From Ananas comosus (lineage: Eukaryota > Streptophyta > Magnoliopsida > Poales > Bromeliaceae), in the NCBI RefSeq assembly GCF_001540865.1, contig NC_033642.1:3305365-3369364 (forward strand): a stretch of DNA of 64,000 bases, given 5' to 3'. The position numbers and the translations under genes are program-made. How positions within the stretch are numbered: the stretch's first letter is position 1; each line of letters starts with the position of its first letter. Shown one piece after another: positions 1 to 11,580 of the stretch. The notes beneath the pieces are model-generated. The model saw only the letters and a list, made by a program, of their open reading frames with translations. It was not told where the DNA came from and did not search any database.

Positions 1-1010
1 ACCTCAAATCTCGATAGTGCGGCAGTAGAGGCAGAGCGGGAGCACGCGTTGGCGGCTCTTATTCAGTTCCAGAAGTTCAGCCCGCCTGTCTTTGAAGGTG
101 GAGTGGTGGAGCCAGCGGTAGTGGAGTCGTGGATCGACTCAATGGAAACGCTCTTCGAGAACTTGAATACCTCGGAGAAGGACAAAGTGTACCTCGCCAC
201 CCATTGTCTCGAGAAGGCGGCGAAGGTGTGGTGGAAACGAGTTAAGCGGGATCAATCTACTGATCTTCCGCCTATGCTTTGGGAGGAGTTCAAGAGAGCG
301 GTGTTCGCGAACTACTTCCCCGACACGGTAAAGCGGAGACTACAAGAGAAGTTTCGCAGGTTAAGGCAAGGTGATCGATCGGTGGGGGAATATGAGCAAG
401 AGTTCTCTCACATCATCGACTGCGTCCCGGATATTGTTCGAGATGACCGGGACCGGACTGATTGGTTCTTACGAGGACTCCAGCTGAGAATCTATGAGAA
501 TGTGCAAATTCTTAAGTTGACGACCTTTGCGGAGGTCTTCGATCGAGCCTTATGGGCGGAGCACGGTAGTGCCTACGCGCGAGAGGAGCGTGAGGCTATG
601 GCCGAATCAAGGGATAAAGGCAAGAAGCGAGTAGCGGGCGGTGCCGGGGGCCGGCCGAATACAAAGAAACCCCCTCGGTATCCCCGACAACAGTCGAAGA
701 GCTGGAACCACCTCGGTGCGTCATATGTGGCGGAGAGCACTGAGTGTCGTCTTGCTGATAATGCGACGGCAAATGTTACAAGTGTGGCCAACCGGGACAT
801 CTTATCCGGGAGTGCCCGAGCTGGAAGTCGTCTACGCCGACGGCGGCATCAGCACCGTCTACCCCGAGACAGCTTCCGGGGTTGCCACCAGCGATGTCGG
901 CTGGACGCGCATCATCACCGCGTCAGCCGGAGGGATCACGAGTCCCTAGTTGACGGATTTTCGCCACTCAGGTGGAGGAGCAGCCTGCAGCACCAGATGA
1001 CGTTGTGGCA
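1..1010 (+). pseudogene. gag of element A (frameshifted, start outside window)
   Basis: The frame is already open at base 1, so the true start is to the left. The capsid-like region has the gypsy signature: a tryptophan pair (AKVWWKRVK), then a conserved stretch ending in GDRSVGEYEQEF, then a basic tail (DKGKKR). Gag would form the particle that packages element RNA. One base is missing at about 703 relative to the second copy at 8833-8843. From there the zinc-knuckle part is readable only in another frame, so no complete gag can be made. Confidence 0.85.
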
Positions 1011-1500
1011 GGTATTATTCTGATTAATGGCACTAGAGCTAGAGCTTTATTTGATACGGGTGCATCTCATTCATTCATTGGTGCATCCTTTGCGAGAACT
1101 CATGGCATCAAAATAGTGCATAATTAGGACTATTGGTGGGTCAATGGGCCGGAACATTCGTTCAGAGTGCACGAGGAGTGCTTGGCTTGTCCAGTTCAGA
1201 TAGGTGAATGGATTATTCCAATTGACTTAGTGGTGCTAGATAGAATGTGGGGATTTGATATAATCTTGGGGACCAATTGGCTCTCCAAGTATTATGCAGT
1301 CATAGATTGCGAGAGTAAGATGATCACGTTTCGTGAGCCTAACCAAGAGGAGTTGGTGTATCGCGCGTGTAAAAGCAAGCGCTTCGCGGCGTCCATATCG
1401 GCGACAAGGGCGAAAAAGATAATCAAAGGTGGATGCAAAGCCTATTTGGCAACCATGGTAGATACTCAAAGGGAGTACTCAGAGTTAGGGAATATCTGAG
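1011..1500 (+). pseudogene. aspartic protease of element A
   Basis: The active-site motif DTGASHS is readable at about 1053-1073, preceded by AGIILINGTRARALF, the usual start of the Tekay protease. The domain continues through a DIILGTNWL motif near 1258-1284. It would mature the Gag-Pol polyprotein. A stop interrupts the domain at about 1126 (TAG, where the second copy at 9240-9260 has TAT), and another ends the frame at about 1497. Confidence 0.8.
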
Positions 1501-2330
1501 TTGCATGTGAGTTTCCGGATGTATTTTCGGCGGAGTTACCGGGATTGCCACCGGACCGGGAGGTTGAGTTTATCATTGACTTGATTCCTGGGGCGGCGCT
1601 AATCTCGAAGGCTCCGTATAGAATGACACCGGTGGAACTAGTGGAGTTAAAAGCGCAACTACAAGACCTGCTCGATAAAGGTTTTGTGAGGCCAAGCGTG
1701 TCACCATGGGGAGCTCCGGTGCTATTTGTGAAAAAGAAGGATGGTGCACTTTGACTCTGCGTAGACTATCGCGAGTTGAACAAAGTGACGATTAAGAACA
1801 AGCACCCGTTGCCAAGGATTGACGATTTGTTCGATCAGTTGCAAGGGTCAAAGGTATATTCGAAGATTGATCTCTAATCGGGGTATCATCAACTAAAGAT
1901 TAGATCGAAGGATGTGCATGAAACGGCGTACCGTACGCGGTATGGCCATTATGAGTTCAGGGTAATGCCTTTGGGCTTACTAACGCCCCGGCAGCATTTA
2001 TGGACTTGATGAATCGAGTCTTTCGGCCGTTATTGGATCGATGCGTCGTGGTGCTCATTGATGACGTGTTGGTCTATTCGAAGAGCGAGGAGGAGCACGA
2101 GGAGCACTTGACAGCCGTGCTACAGATTCTCCGACAGGAGAATCTTTATGCTAAGTTAAAGGAATGTGACTTTTGGCTTACGGAGGTCACATTTTTGGGC
2201 CACGTGATATCGGGCGATGGAGACTCGGTAGATCCTAAGAAAGTGGAGGCGATCAAGGATTGACCTCGCCCAACAAGTGTAGCGGAGGTCCGCAGTTTTC
2301 TCGGACTTGCGGGCTACTTTCGGCGGTTCG
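1501..2330 (+). pseudogene. reverse transcriptase of element A
   Basis: Conserved blocks are present in order: [62 protein letters not shown] and a catalytic block [11 protein letters not shown] near 2056-2085. The usual Y or F before IDD is L here. In-frame stops occur at about 1752 and 1876, with a frameshift near 1980 and a further stop at about 2261. Most stops look like CGA, CAA or TGG codons changed to TGA or TAA. It is clearly RT-derived and cannot be active. Confidence 0.88.
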
Positions 2331-2860
2331 TGGAGGGGTTTGCTAAGATAACTACTTCACTAACGCACCTTACCCACAAAGGAGTAAAGTATATTTGGAG
2401 CGATGATTGCGATCGGAGCTTCGAGGAATTGAAGAACAGGTTGATGTCGACCCCGGTGCTTGCTTTACCGACTCCGGGGGAGACCTTTGTAGTGTACAGT
2501 GATGCTTCCTATATTGGACTCGGGTGTGTATTGATGCAAAATGGTCGAGTAATAGTTTATGTTTCTTGACAATTGAAGAGTTACGAGAAGAACTACCTGA
2601 TTCATGACCTTGAGTTAGCCGTGGTAATATTCGCGCTAAAGTTATGGAGGCATTACTTGTACGGTGAGCATTGTGAGATTTACACGGATCATAAGAGTCT
2701 CAAATACTTGTTCACCCAGAAGGAATTGAATATGCGACAGCGGCAGTGGTTAAAGCTATTGAAGGACTATGATGTCACTATACTTTACCACCCCGGAAAA
2801 GCCAATGTCGTAGCCGACGCGCTAAGTAGGAAATCAGTAGAGAGCTTGGCAATGGAAATC
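2331..2860 (+). pseudogene. RNase H region of element A
   Basis: The thumb/connection and RNase H follow the RT. The acidic catalytic positions are visible in VYSDASY (about 2492-2512), in [13 protein letters not shown] and in [12 protein letters not shown], and the domain ends in the typical VADALSRK. The activity would remove the RNA strand during cDNA synthesis. A stop at about 2567 splits the domain just before QLKSYEKNY. Confidence 0.85.
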
Positions 2861-3774
2861 ACGTCACAGCCGTTATTGCAAAAGGAGATGCAACGGTTGG
2901 GCCTCGAAGTAGTAGTGCCGGGAGTGCCGGCAACACTAGCCGCGTTGATAGTGCAACCGACCTTGTTGGAGAAGATTAAAGAGCTGCAAGCTTCGGACTC
3001 TTATCTTCAAAAGGTGCAGAATCAAGTTGAAAGTGGTAGTGCTGACGATTTCAGCATTGGAACCGATGGCGCACTTCGATTTAGAAGTCGTTGGTGCATG
3101 CCTAAAAATGATGACATTCGAAGGGCGATCATGCAAGAAGCGCATCAATCTCCCTATAGTATACACCCGGGCGGCACTAAAATATACCAAGACCTAAGAG
3201 CACATTATTGGTGGCCGGGTATGAAAAGAGAAATTGGGGAGTTCGTGGCGAAGTGTCTCACATGCCAACAAGTTAAAGCGGAGCGCCGGTTTCTGGCGGG
3301 AAAGCTACAAAGTTTACCAATACCCGTTTGGAAATGGGAGGACATTGCGATGGATTTCGTCACCGGTTTGCCTTGATCGCAGGGCGGACACGACGCGATA
3401 TGGGTGATAGTGGATCGATTGACGTAATCGGCTCATTTTTACCGATTCACACTACATGGTCGGGAGACAAGCTAGCTCAAGTTTATCTTGACGAGGTGGT
3501 GAGACTGCATGGGGTTCCGGTGTCAGTTGTATCGGATCGAGACCCCAGGTTCACATCTCACTTTTGGAAGAGCTTGCAAGATGCATTAGGCACACGGCTC
3601 GATTTCAGTACAGCATTTCACCCTCAGAGCGATAGTCGGAGAGGACGATACAAATCCTCGAGGATATGTTGCGAGCGTGTGTACTTGATTATAGGGGTGG
3701 ATGGCACAACTACTTGCCGATTTATTATCAAGAAAGCATCGCGATGGTGCCATTTGAGGTATTGTATGGAAAGA
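2861..3774 (+). pseudogene. integrase, N-terminal and catalytic part, of element A
   Basis: The HHCC zinc-binding region is intact in sequence (EAH-x8-H, then CLTC, about 3139-3265). The catalytic core follows with Asp residues in VIVDRLT and VSDRDPRF. Near 3628 a small deletion removes the usual GQSERT context of the catalytic Glu region. About nine codons are also missing near 3720 compared with the nested element F. A solo LTR inserted at 3780 separates this part from its C-terminus at 6225. Confidence 0.85.
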
Positions 3775-3950
3775 GGTGCTGTAAGGAAGTGAATTCTCGA
3801 AACTCGAGGATTAGACTTCGACCAGAATCGACTAGTTGTCGAGTGCGTAGGCTTCGGAAAGTCCGAAGGTGTTTATAATGCATAAAGTGCATTAAGGAAG
3901 GGCCCGTGAGAGCACCAAGTGCAAAACTTGCACTGGAGCAGAAATGCTCT

Positions 3951-4245
3951 CGGGGACCGGTCCCTGGCAGGGAGGGACCGGTTCCATCAGGCTGGGTTGC
4001 GGAGGTCTCTGATGAGACCGGTCCCTGGTGGGCAGGGACCGGTTCCCGAACGTTGGCCTGGCGAGACTTAGCCAAATTTGGCTAAGTCCCGAGAATGCAG
4101 CTCTCGGGAACCGGTCTCTCGGACAAGGACCGGTCTCCCGGGGACCGGTCTCTCAGGCAAGGACCGGTTCCCGAACGCGAAAATCCCTCTGCTCGAAATG
4201 GCAGCCTTCGGGGACCGGTCCCAAGTCGGGGAGACCGGTCCCTCC
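3951..4245 (+). repeat. Cluster of GGGACCGGTCCC-type palindromes (solo LTR)
   Basis: About ten ACCGGT cores occur in 295 bases, with flanks GGG/CCC, GAG/CCC, GGG/TCC and AGG/CTC. They often come in pairs separated by 12-25 bases. The cluster lies about 170-465 bases inside the LTR start and upstream of a pyrimidine/purine-rich stretch. Its function is unknown. A protein-binding array or a self-complementary RNA feature is possible. Confidence 0.9.
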
Positions 4246-4325
4246 GCGCGAAAACTGCCCAGTGAGGGCAGTGCACAAGGGTGAAAGTTGAGGGGCTTTT
4301 ATGCAAAATGGCCTTTATTAGAGGT

Positions 4326-4540
4326 GGGGGACCCCTCTCACTCTCTCTCAGCTGCTCTCTCTCTCTCTTTCTCTCACTCTTTCCCTTTCTCTCTCTAGGA
4401 AAGAAAAGAAAAGAAAGAGAAGAAGGAGAAGAAGAAGAAGAGGAAGGAGAAGAAGGGAAGAAAGAAGAAGAAAGAGAAGGAGAAGACTAAGAAGAAGAAG
4501 AAGAAGACATCTTCTTCTCTCCCTCTCCCTCAAGCTTGAA
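4326..4540 (+). repeat. CT-rich then GA/GAAGAA-rich simple sequence in LTR
   Basis: A run of CTCTCT is followed by GAAGAAGAA. It sits at the same relative place in several LTRs of the window (for example 7375-7540, 32480-32625 and 46010-46100). Open frames across it have low-complexity Lys/Glu or Leu content and are not genes. In plant LTRs such stretches often lie near the transcription start, which is an inference here. Confidence 0.75.
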
Positions 4541-6224
4541 GGAGTCTTGAAGAGAGGTAAGTTCTAAACCCTTTAATGGCGTTTTCTAGGGTTTGGGGGT
4601 TTTATGATTTAGAGATGGTTCGAATAGGACCTAATGGGACTAGGGAGAAGGTTCGAGCTCGCAATCGAAGCTCTCACCATGGATTTCCCTCTCGTCGCCA
4701 TTTTAGGGCACGGATTGGGATTTTGGGAAATCTAGGGTTTTGATCTAATTTGTTGGGTCGCTAACCTAATTGCCAGGTCTTTGAACGCGTCGGCGAAGAC
4801 GGTTTGCCGATCCGACGAGCAGGTGCGGAGTTATCGCCAAATCGGGTACTCGAGGGCTCGCTTTGCCCCGAGGGGTTTAAGCGGCGTGCAAGAACCGCAA
4901 CGTCGAGCTTTCTATTGTCGCGGCATCGCCAAGAGGTGGGTGGTGTCCATCCCGAAGCAATCGGGCTCCCTCCTATGTCTTAGTACATTTCGATCCTGCA
5001 TCTTGTATTATTGCATTATAGGATTAGTATGTATTGCCTTTCCTTATACCTTCCTTGATAATACCATAGCATGTATTGGATGTAGAGGGTTGGTGAGGAT
5101 TGGGTCGAGTTTTGTGAATCCTATAATGTAGAGAAAACGATGAACAAATGAACGAGTGGCATCTAGTCAATAGTAAACCATGAACGAGTGGCATTCGGTT
5201 GATGGTAAGCAAAAGAACAATGATACATATGAGTCGTAGCGTGTGGAAAACCTATGGACTAAATGATGATTGTGACCCTAGAGGACAGGGTATCCTCGAG
5301 CTTAGAGGATTGGATCATGCTCACGGTCTGTTTAAATCTTGTGATGGACGCCCCACACAAGTAGTGCGCTCCGGATGTTGGTCACGCCAGGGATTGCCTA
5401 TTTGGCCCCACCAGACTGTCTCGGGTCCGTAGTGTGAGTTAATTCTCCCTACGTGTCGAGATGGCTAGTGAGCTGTAGGCGAGCCTCCGGGTAAGCCATG
5501 AGATTAATGAACAAGTAAATGAGGTAAATGATCGAGTGAATAGCTTCACCTTTGGACATGATAACAGGTTAGTTGCTTACCTATTTGGACATGCATTCAT
5601 ATACTTATGATTGGGCATAGTAGAGTAGTTTTACTTCTGTCATTTACCGCTTTCCTTATCTATCTATCTATCGATTATCTACTTGTGCCCGCTTGGACCT
5701 AGTGGGGAGATCGGCGGAGTCGGCGGCCGAACCCACTGGGAACTAAGGAAGTTAGTTCTCACCCCCATTTTTACCACAGGTTCGAGTTCGGGTGTCCCCG
5801 GTGAGCGCGAGGATCGCGGTAAGGGCCCGGTGTTCTAGTCGCATTAGCTACCTCCCTTTTGTATTAGCCGTCACCCTTTCTATATTTGAGAGTAGATGAT
5901 GTATAGGGTGAGGTTCGAGTGATTGTATTTATATTTTAGAAGAATGTAAAAGATGTAATTGAATGTATTAAGTCAAATGAATGTAATAGATAGCCTCTTC
6001 TCTCTTTATGTACTTGTATATGTTTTATACTTGTATCTTGCTCTCGTCTTGTTGCACTGGTGGTGCTTTTGATCGTGTATTTATGAATTGATTCCTGGGT
6101 AAATTCTTATACATGATCCGTTGGTTAGCCTTGGACGGACAAGGGAGGTCCTGTCCGTTCGGCGTCTGTTCGACGCGCCCGGGGCCGGACCAAATTGGTA
6201 GCGGTCACGGGGCGTGACAGGTGC

Positions 6225-6818
6225 CGTTCCCCGATTCATTGGAGCGAGGTGGGCGAAAGAGTTACTTTTGGCCCCGATATAGTGCGGGAGAAGGAGGAAA
6301 AAGTTCGCCTTGCCCGTCAGCGTCTAGCGGCGGCGCAATCAAGGTAAAAGAGTTATGCCGACAAGCGCAGAAGAGAATTAGAATTCGCGGTTGGAGACCG
6401 TGTATTTGTGAAAGTATCGCCTATGCGAGGTGTAAGGCATTTTGGGGTCCGCGGGAAATTGAGTCCCCGATATGTCGGATCGTTCGAGGTATTAAAGCGC
6501 ATTGGCGCGGTGGCATACAAGATTGCATTGCCACCGAGACTTGCGGGAGTTCACGACGTATTTCACGTGTCGAATCTTCGAAAGTATATTCGCAACTCGA
6601 CACATGTGTTAGAGTATGAGCCCATAGAGCTACGTGAAGACATGTCGTATGAGGAGTACCCGGTGTGCATCCTTGATAGAGAAGAAAGAAAATTGAGGAG
6701 TCGCAGAATTTCCTATGTGAAAGTTCAATGGAGCAACCATGCGGTGCGTGAAGCCACTTGGGAGCTTGAGAAAACTATGCGGAGAATGTATCCTCACCTA
6801 TTCGATTCGACGAGTTAA
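6225..6818 (+). pseudogene. Integrase C-terminus and chromodomain of element A
   Basis: This continues the integrase after the solo LTR: GDRVFVKVSPMRG, GKLSPRYVGSFEVL and FHVSNLRKY are typical of the gypsy integrase C-terminal domain. The chromodomain-like end VKVQWSNHAVREATWE follows, then a stop at 6816-6818. Chromodomains of this lineage bind histone marks and steer insertion to heterochromatin. One internal CAA-to-TAA stop lies near 6343. Confidence 0.88.
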
Positions 6819-6850
6819 GGTATGATTAATTTCGTGGACGAAAATATTTT

Positions 6851-6863
6851 AAGGGGTGGAGAA
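6851..6863 (+). other. Polypurine tract of element A
   Basis: AAGGGGTGGAGAA lies directly before the LTR start TGTAATATACC and after the polyprotein stop. This is the expected place and composition for the primer of plus-strand DNA synthesis. Confidence 0.85.
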
Positions 6864-8693
6864 TGTAATATACCGAAACTTCGGTAAACGAATATTGAAC
6901 TTTAGTCAAAATGACCAAAGTGCGAGGTTGGTACGCTTCGGAAAGGCCAAAGGTGTCAAAAAGGGTAAAAGTGCATTGTTGGGGGTTTTCGAGAGCTAAA
7001 GAATCAAAAATCTGCTTACTGCAGCTTTTGAGCTCTCGGGGACCGGTCCCTGGTGGGAGAAACTGGTCCCCGAATGTGAAAAATCTCAGAGATGGAAAAT
7101 CGGTTAAGTCCCAGAAAACCAGCTCTCGGGAACCGGTCCTTGGTGGGAGGGACCGGTCCCCGAGAGACCGGTCCCTCAGGAGAGACTGGTTGCATCATGC
7201 GTGAGCCCTGCTGACCGCGGGGAGAGCTCTCTGGGACCGATCCCATGCTCGAGAGATCGGTCCCCGGGCCCGAAAATGCCCAGTCTAGGCAGTGTAACAG
7301 GATTAAAGTTGAGGGGCCTAAATGCAAAAGTGACATAAGTGGGCTATGTATGAGGGGTTATGGGACATTTCCTCTCATTCTCTTCCTCTCACACACTCTC
7401 TTTTCTCTTTCTCTTTCTCTAGAAGGCAAGGAGAAGAAGAAAGAAAGAAAAAGAAGGAGAAAGAAGAAGAAAAGGAAAAGAAAGGGAAGAAAGGTGACGA
7501 AGAAGGCAAGGGAGTGGAGCTACTTCCTCTTTTTCCTCCTTGGTGCAAGAGAGTGAAGCTTTTAGAGGTAAGCTTCAACCTCTTTCATGGTAGAACCCTA
7601 AGTAGGGTTTTGATAGAGCTAAAAATGGTTTTAGTAGAATCTTTTGAGTATTTGAAGCTTTCTTTTGCTTCCCTATGAGATCAAAACCTAGGGTTTTGAT
7701 ATATGTTGAAGTTAGAGCACCCAAATTGGAGCTTTTGCTTGTGAGAATTTTAAAGCTAAATTGACCCTCTCGAAACCTAATTGGGGGTATTTCCGATGCG
7801 TTGGTGCGCTCGGTTTAACATTACGAAAAGCTTATGCGAAGTTATAAGCAAAAAGGGCCTAATTTGGCTTGTTTTGCCGCAAGTAGCGAAGTTGGCGACT
7901 AAAAATCCCGAGAAAATCGTCGGAGCACCTTTGAAAGCCTACGAGGTAGGTGGTGCTTTCCAAACTTGTTGAAATTTCTTTTATGTCTAATGTGTCACTT
8001 TCTTGAGCATATGAGCAAATGTTTGCGCATGCATTGTAGGGTAATTGAAATGACGTTTATGTGAATGTTTGCATGTTGTGAGTACAAATGCATTATGAGA
8101 TGGTTGAGAACCTAAGAACCCTATATATGCATGAGATGTAATATGAAAACCTAGTTGAGGTAAAAGAACAAAGGTGACACTATGACATATAGATCGAGTG
8201 ACATTAGTAAATGAAAAGAACACTAGAGTTAGTGTGTGGCATCAAAGAGAACAAGTGTGGCATTAAAGAATGAAAGCTAGAGTTAGCATCAAAAGTGCGG
8301 CATTAAAGAATGAAAGCTAGAGTTAGCAACAAATGTAGCATAAAGAACACTAGAGTTAGTGTAATGACATGGTTGAAAACAAAGAATGTAAAGAACTTGA
8401 GATTGAGACACAATGACATACAACCTTAGAGCTAAGGGTCATTTGTGCATAATTTTCTTTAGAGTTAAGGAACGGATTGAACAGAACATCCTTTGAGTTA
8501 AGGATTTGATCATAATACTCGCTATAAGTCCTTGCTTGAGGGTGGTCGCTCCCCCTCGGGCGATGCGCTCCGGAGTTTGTCATCACTGGGTTGGTGCTGT
8601 TCCCCAGAGGACGGTCCCAACGGGAGGAAGCTGAGGGCTCGTTAAATGGGATTTTGAGTGGGTGAGTTAATGAGGCGAAACCCCCGGGTTAGC
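6864..8693 (+). mobile_element. 3' LTR of element A, distal part lost
   Basis: It starts TGTAATATACCG after the polypurine tract. It is the same family as the solo LTR at 30408-33144 read on the other strand: start, ACCTTCGG-rich lead, palindrome cluster and purine tract all match in order. The full family length is about 2.7 kb, but here the sequence stops matching just after AACCCCCGGGTTAGCC at about 8693 and enters gag coding sequence. The distal end GGGGCGTGACA is missing. Confidence 0.85.
7036..7266 (+). repeat. Cluster of ACCGGT palindromes (3' LTR of element A)
   Basis: There are four perfect ACCGGT cores with GGG/CCC or GAG/CCC flanks, plus changed copies such as ACTGGT, ACCGAT and ATCGGT. 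The changed copies look like C-to-T decay of the CCGG core. Confidence 0.85.
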
Positions 8694-9365
8694 CGGGTAG
8701 CGCCTACGCGCTAGAGGAGCGTGAGGCTATGGCCGAATCAAGGGATAAAGGCAAGAAGCGAGCGGCGGGCGGTGCCGGGGGCCGGCCGAATACAAAGAAA
8801 CCCCCTCGGTATCCTCGACAGCAGTCGAAGAGCTGGAGACCACCTCGGTGCGTCATATGTGGCAGAGAGCACCGAGTGTCGTCTTGCTCGCAACACGACG
8901 GCAAATGTTACAAGTGTGGCCAACCGGGACATCTTATCCCGGAGTGCCCGAGCTGGAAATCGTCTGCGCCGACGGCGGCATCAGCACCGTCTACGCCGAG
9001 ACAGCTTGCGGGGTTGCCACCAGCGATGTCGGCTGGACGCGCATCATCTCCGCATCAGTCGGAGGGATCACGAGTACCTAGTGGCCGGGTTTTCGCTACT
9101 CAGTTGGAGGAGCAGCCTGCAACACCAGATGATATTGTGGCAGGTATTATTCTGATTAATGGCACTAGAGCTAGAGCTTTATTTGATATGGGTGCATCTC
9201 ATTTATTCATTGGTGCATCCTTTGCGAGAACTCATGGCATCAAAATAGTGCATAATTATGACTATTGGTGGGTCAATGCACCGGAACATTCGTTCATAGT
9301 GCACGAAGAGTGCTTGGCTTGTCCAGTTCAGATAGGTGAATGGATTATGCCAATTGACTTACTGC
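8694..9365 (+). pseudogene. Second gag-protease fragment of the element A family
   Basis: An open frame from about 8729 encodes the gag tail with two Cys motifs (CVICGREH, then the CCHC knuckle CYKCGQPGHLIPEC), followed by the protease start AGIILINGTRARALF and ASHLFIGASFARTHG. The active-site triad reads DMGAS instead of DTGAS, so the protease would be dead. It matches element A closely but without its frameshift at 703. The left edge joins an LTR body and the right edge runs into an oppositely oriented copia element at about 9365. It is a recombinant remnant, not a gene. Confidence 0.85.
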
Positions 9366-10440
9366 TTTCAGATGAATTTTCTTAGGATTAGCTTGATAGC
9401 GAACACAAATTCCGACACTAACAGCTATATCCGGTCTACTCGCAGTCAAGTACAATAAACTTCCGATCATACTTCGGTACTGTTTCTCATCCACACTTTG
9501 TCCCTCAGAATTCAATTCTAGTCCTTTATTACTTGTTTCCATTGGAGTGTCAAAATCTTTTGCACTGTCCAATCCAAATTTCTTAACCAATTCTTTCGCA
9601 TACTTGGATTGACACAAGTGAATTCCATCTTTAGATTGTCTTACTTGAAGTCCAAGAAAATAATTAGGCTCCCCCATCATTGACATCTCAAATTCGCTTG
9701 TCATCAATTTCGCAAATTCAGTGGCATCTTTATATTTAGTCGCGCCAAAAATGATGTCATCAACGTAAATCTGTGCCACAATAAAGTCATTTTTCGAGTG
9801 TTTTATAAAATGAGTTCTATCCGCTCCCCCTCAGTTGTAGCCTTTTGCTAAAAGATATTTTGTTAAACGTTCGTACCATGCTCGCGGAGCCTATTTAAGT
9901 CCATAAAGTGCCTTTTTTAATCGAAAAACATGATCTGAAAATTTTGAGTCTATAAAACTTTTTGGTTGTTCAACATAAACTTCTTCTTTTAAAAATCCGT
10001 TTAAAAATGCACTTTTAACGTCCATTTGAAAAAGAGTAATTTGAAAATGACAGGCAATCGCGAACAATATACGAATTGATTCAAGACGAGCAACCGGGGC
10101 GAAGGTTTCATCAAAATCAATTCCCTCAATTTGTGAATAGCCCTGAGCAACAAGTCTAGCTTTGTTTCGAATAATAGTACCATCCTCATTTTTCTTATTT
10201 TTAAAAATTCATTTGGTACCAATTACATTTTGTTGCTCAGGACGTGGCACTAAATCCCAGACATCATTACGAATGAATTGACCAAGTTCTTCTTGCATAG
10301 CATTTATCCAATATTCATCAAGAAGTGCTTCGTCAATATTTTTTGGCTCAACTAAAGATACATAACAGGCAAATTCACACTGCAGTTGTCTCCTAGTTTT
10401 CACACCAGTAAGAGAGAGGGTCTCCAATAATATTCGACAA
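9366..10440 (-). pseudogene. Reverse transcriptase of copia element L
   Basis: The frame carries [44 protein letters not shown] and the catalytic block QIYVDDIIFGAT, then YFLGLQVRQ, SLLYLTASRPDI and the sequence up to the truncation. Stops at about 10210, 9896 and 9832 replace the W of the IGTKWIF motif, the Q of YGLKQAPRAWY and an R. Each fits a C-to-T or G-to-A change. The RNase H domain normally found next is absent. Confidence 0.88.
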
Positions 10441-11580
10441 GGGATGATCTTTTAAAACTCTCACGGGTGTAAGTTCAGTTTCAGAAGAAGTGTTAGGGGT
10501 TTCAGATGAATCATGTGATGCGACAATTTCAAAAGATACAGTTTTATCAGATGCAGAAGTTTCAACATTTACAGGCAAGTTAAAAGGAGAGTCATTATCA
10601 TCATCAATCAAAGTAGTCGAAGAATCGTTCACAGAAGAACTCACAGAAAAAGCTTCATCTACTTTTATGTTACTTGATTCTATCACCGTCTTAGTGTGCA
10701 AATTGTACCCCCGATACGCTCGACTAGTAGTATAATAACCAAGAAAGATTCCTTCGTCACTCCGGGAGTCAAATTTTTCAAGATTTTCGCGATCCCGAAG
10801 GATAAAACATTTACTCCCGAAGACACGAAAGTATTTGATATTCGGTTTTCTACCAATCCACAATTCATACGGAGTATTTAAAGTACCCAGGCGTAAATAG
10901 ATGCGGTTAATCACATAGACGGCCGTGTTAATTGCTTCAGCCCAGAAGTGTAGTGCAACTTTTTTGCTATGAAGCATAACACGTGCCATCTCTTGAACAA
11001 CCCGGTTTTTACGTTCAACCACTCCGTTTTGTTGTGGAGTATAAGGGGCAGAGAATTCATGTTTGATGCCTTTTGAAACACAGAAATCAATAAATTTTGA
11101 ATTTATAAATTCTCCCCTTTGATCACTTCGAATGCGTACAATTTTATCATTATGTTAAGTCATAAGAAGAAAACAGATTTCAAAAAAAGAATCAAAAGTA
11201 TCAGCTTTTTCTCTCAAGAAAGCACACCAAACAAAGCGAGTAAAATCATCAACAATAAGCAGGATATATCGTTTTCCACCCAAACTCTGAATTCCAGAAG
11301 GTCCCATCAAGTCCATGTGAAGTAACTCTAAAGGTTTAGATGTCCCTAAGTGGTTCAAATTCTTATGTGTGGATCTAGTTTGTTTTCCCAATTGACAACC
11401 CCCACACACAGTGTTCTCTTTAAAGTTTATCTTAGGTACACCTCTAACTACCTCCTTCTTAGTTATCTTAGATAGTTCCTTAAAGTTCATGTGACCTAGT
11501 CGTTCATGCCATAAAGTTTCAGTCTCTAATGTCGCTAGGTTACAATGTTCAGTTGAAAAACTAGGAACTACATAACAATT
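10441..11580 (-). pseudogene. Integrase of copia element L
   Basis: The pre-integrase zinc region (VVRGVPKINF, CGGCQLGKQTRSTHK) is followed by the catalytic core with LLHMDLMGPSG and LLIVDDFTRFVW, then ERKNRVVQEMARVML and the GRKPNIKYFRVFGSKCF region. A Ser/Asp-rich linker leads into the RT. A stop or frameshift splits the domain at about 11155-11022. Confidence 0.85.

Larger units (their letters stand above)
3780..6219 (+). mobile_element. Solo LTR inserted in integrase of element A
   Basis: The 2440-base sequence starts TGTAAGG and ends GGGGCGTGACA. The five-base duplication GGTGC flanks it exactly (3775-3779 and 6220-6224). Removing the insert and one duplicate rejoins the integrase reading frame. 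No internal region is present, so it is a solo LTR left by LTR-LTR recombination. It belongs to the same broad LTR group as 6864-8693 and 30408-33144 but to a different subfamily. Confidence 0.95.
1..8693 (+). mobile_element. Ty3/gypsy Tekay-like element A, 5'-truncated by the window edge
   Basis: Gag, protease, reverse transcriptase, RNase H, integrase and a C-terminal chromodomain-like segment follow in that order on the + strand, then a polypurine tract and a 3' LTR. The order and the chromodomain are typical of the Tekay/Del chromovirus lineage. The 5' LTR and primer site lie left of base 1. The coding part is broken by many stops, frameshifts and a 2440-base solo LTR in the integrase, so it is inactive. 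The 3' LTR loses its distal part at about 8693, where it joins a second gag fragment. Confidence 0.9.

Noticed and set aside
3951..4245. Regular palindromes taken as a CRISPR array
   Set aside because: Spacing is irregular, the motif is inside a plant LTR, and there are no cas genes. It is kept as an LTR repeat cluster.
4281..4533. Lys/Glu- and Leu-rich open frames on both strands
   Set aside because: They translate CT/GA simple sequence inside an LTR. The same happens at 7245-7680 and 32443-32925.
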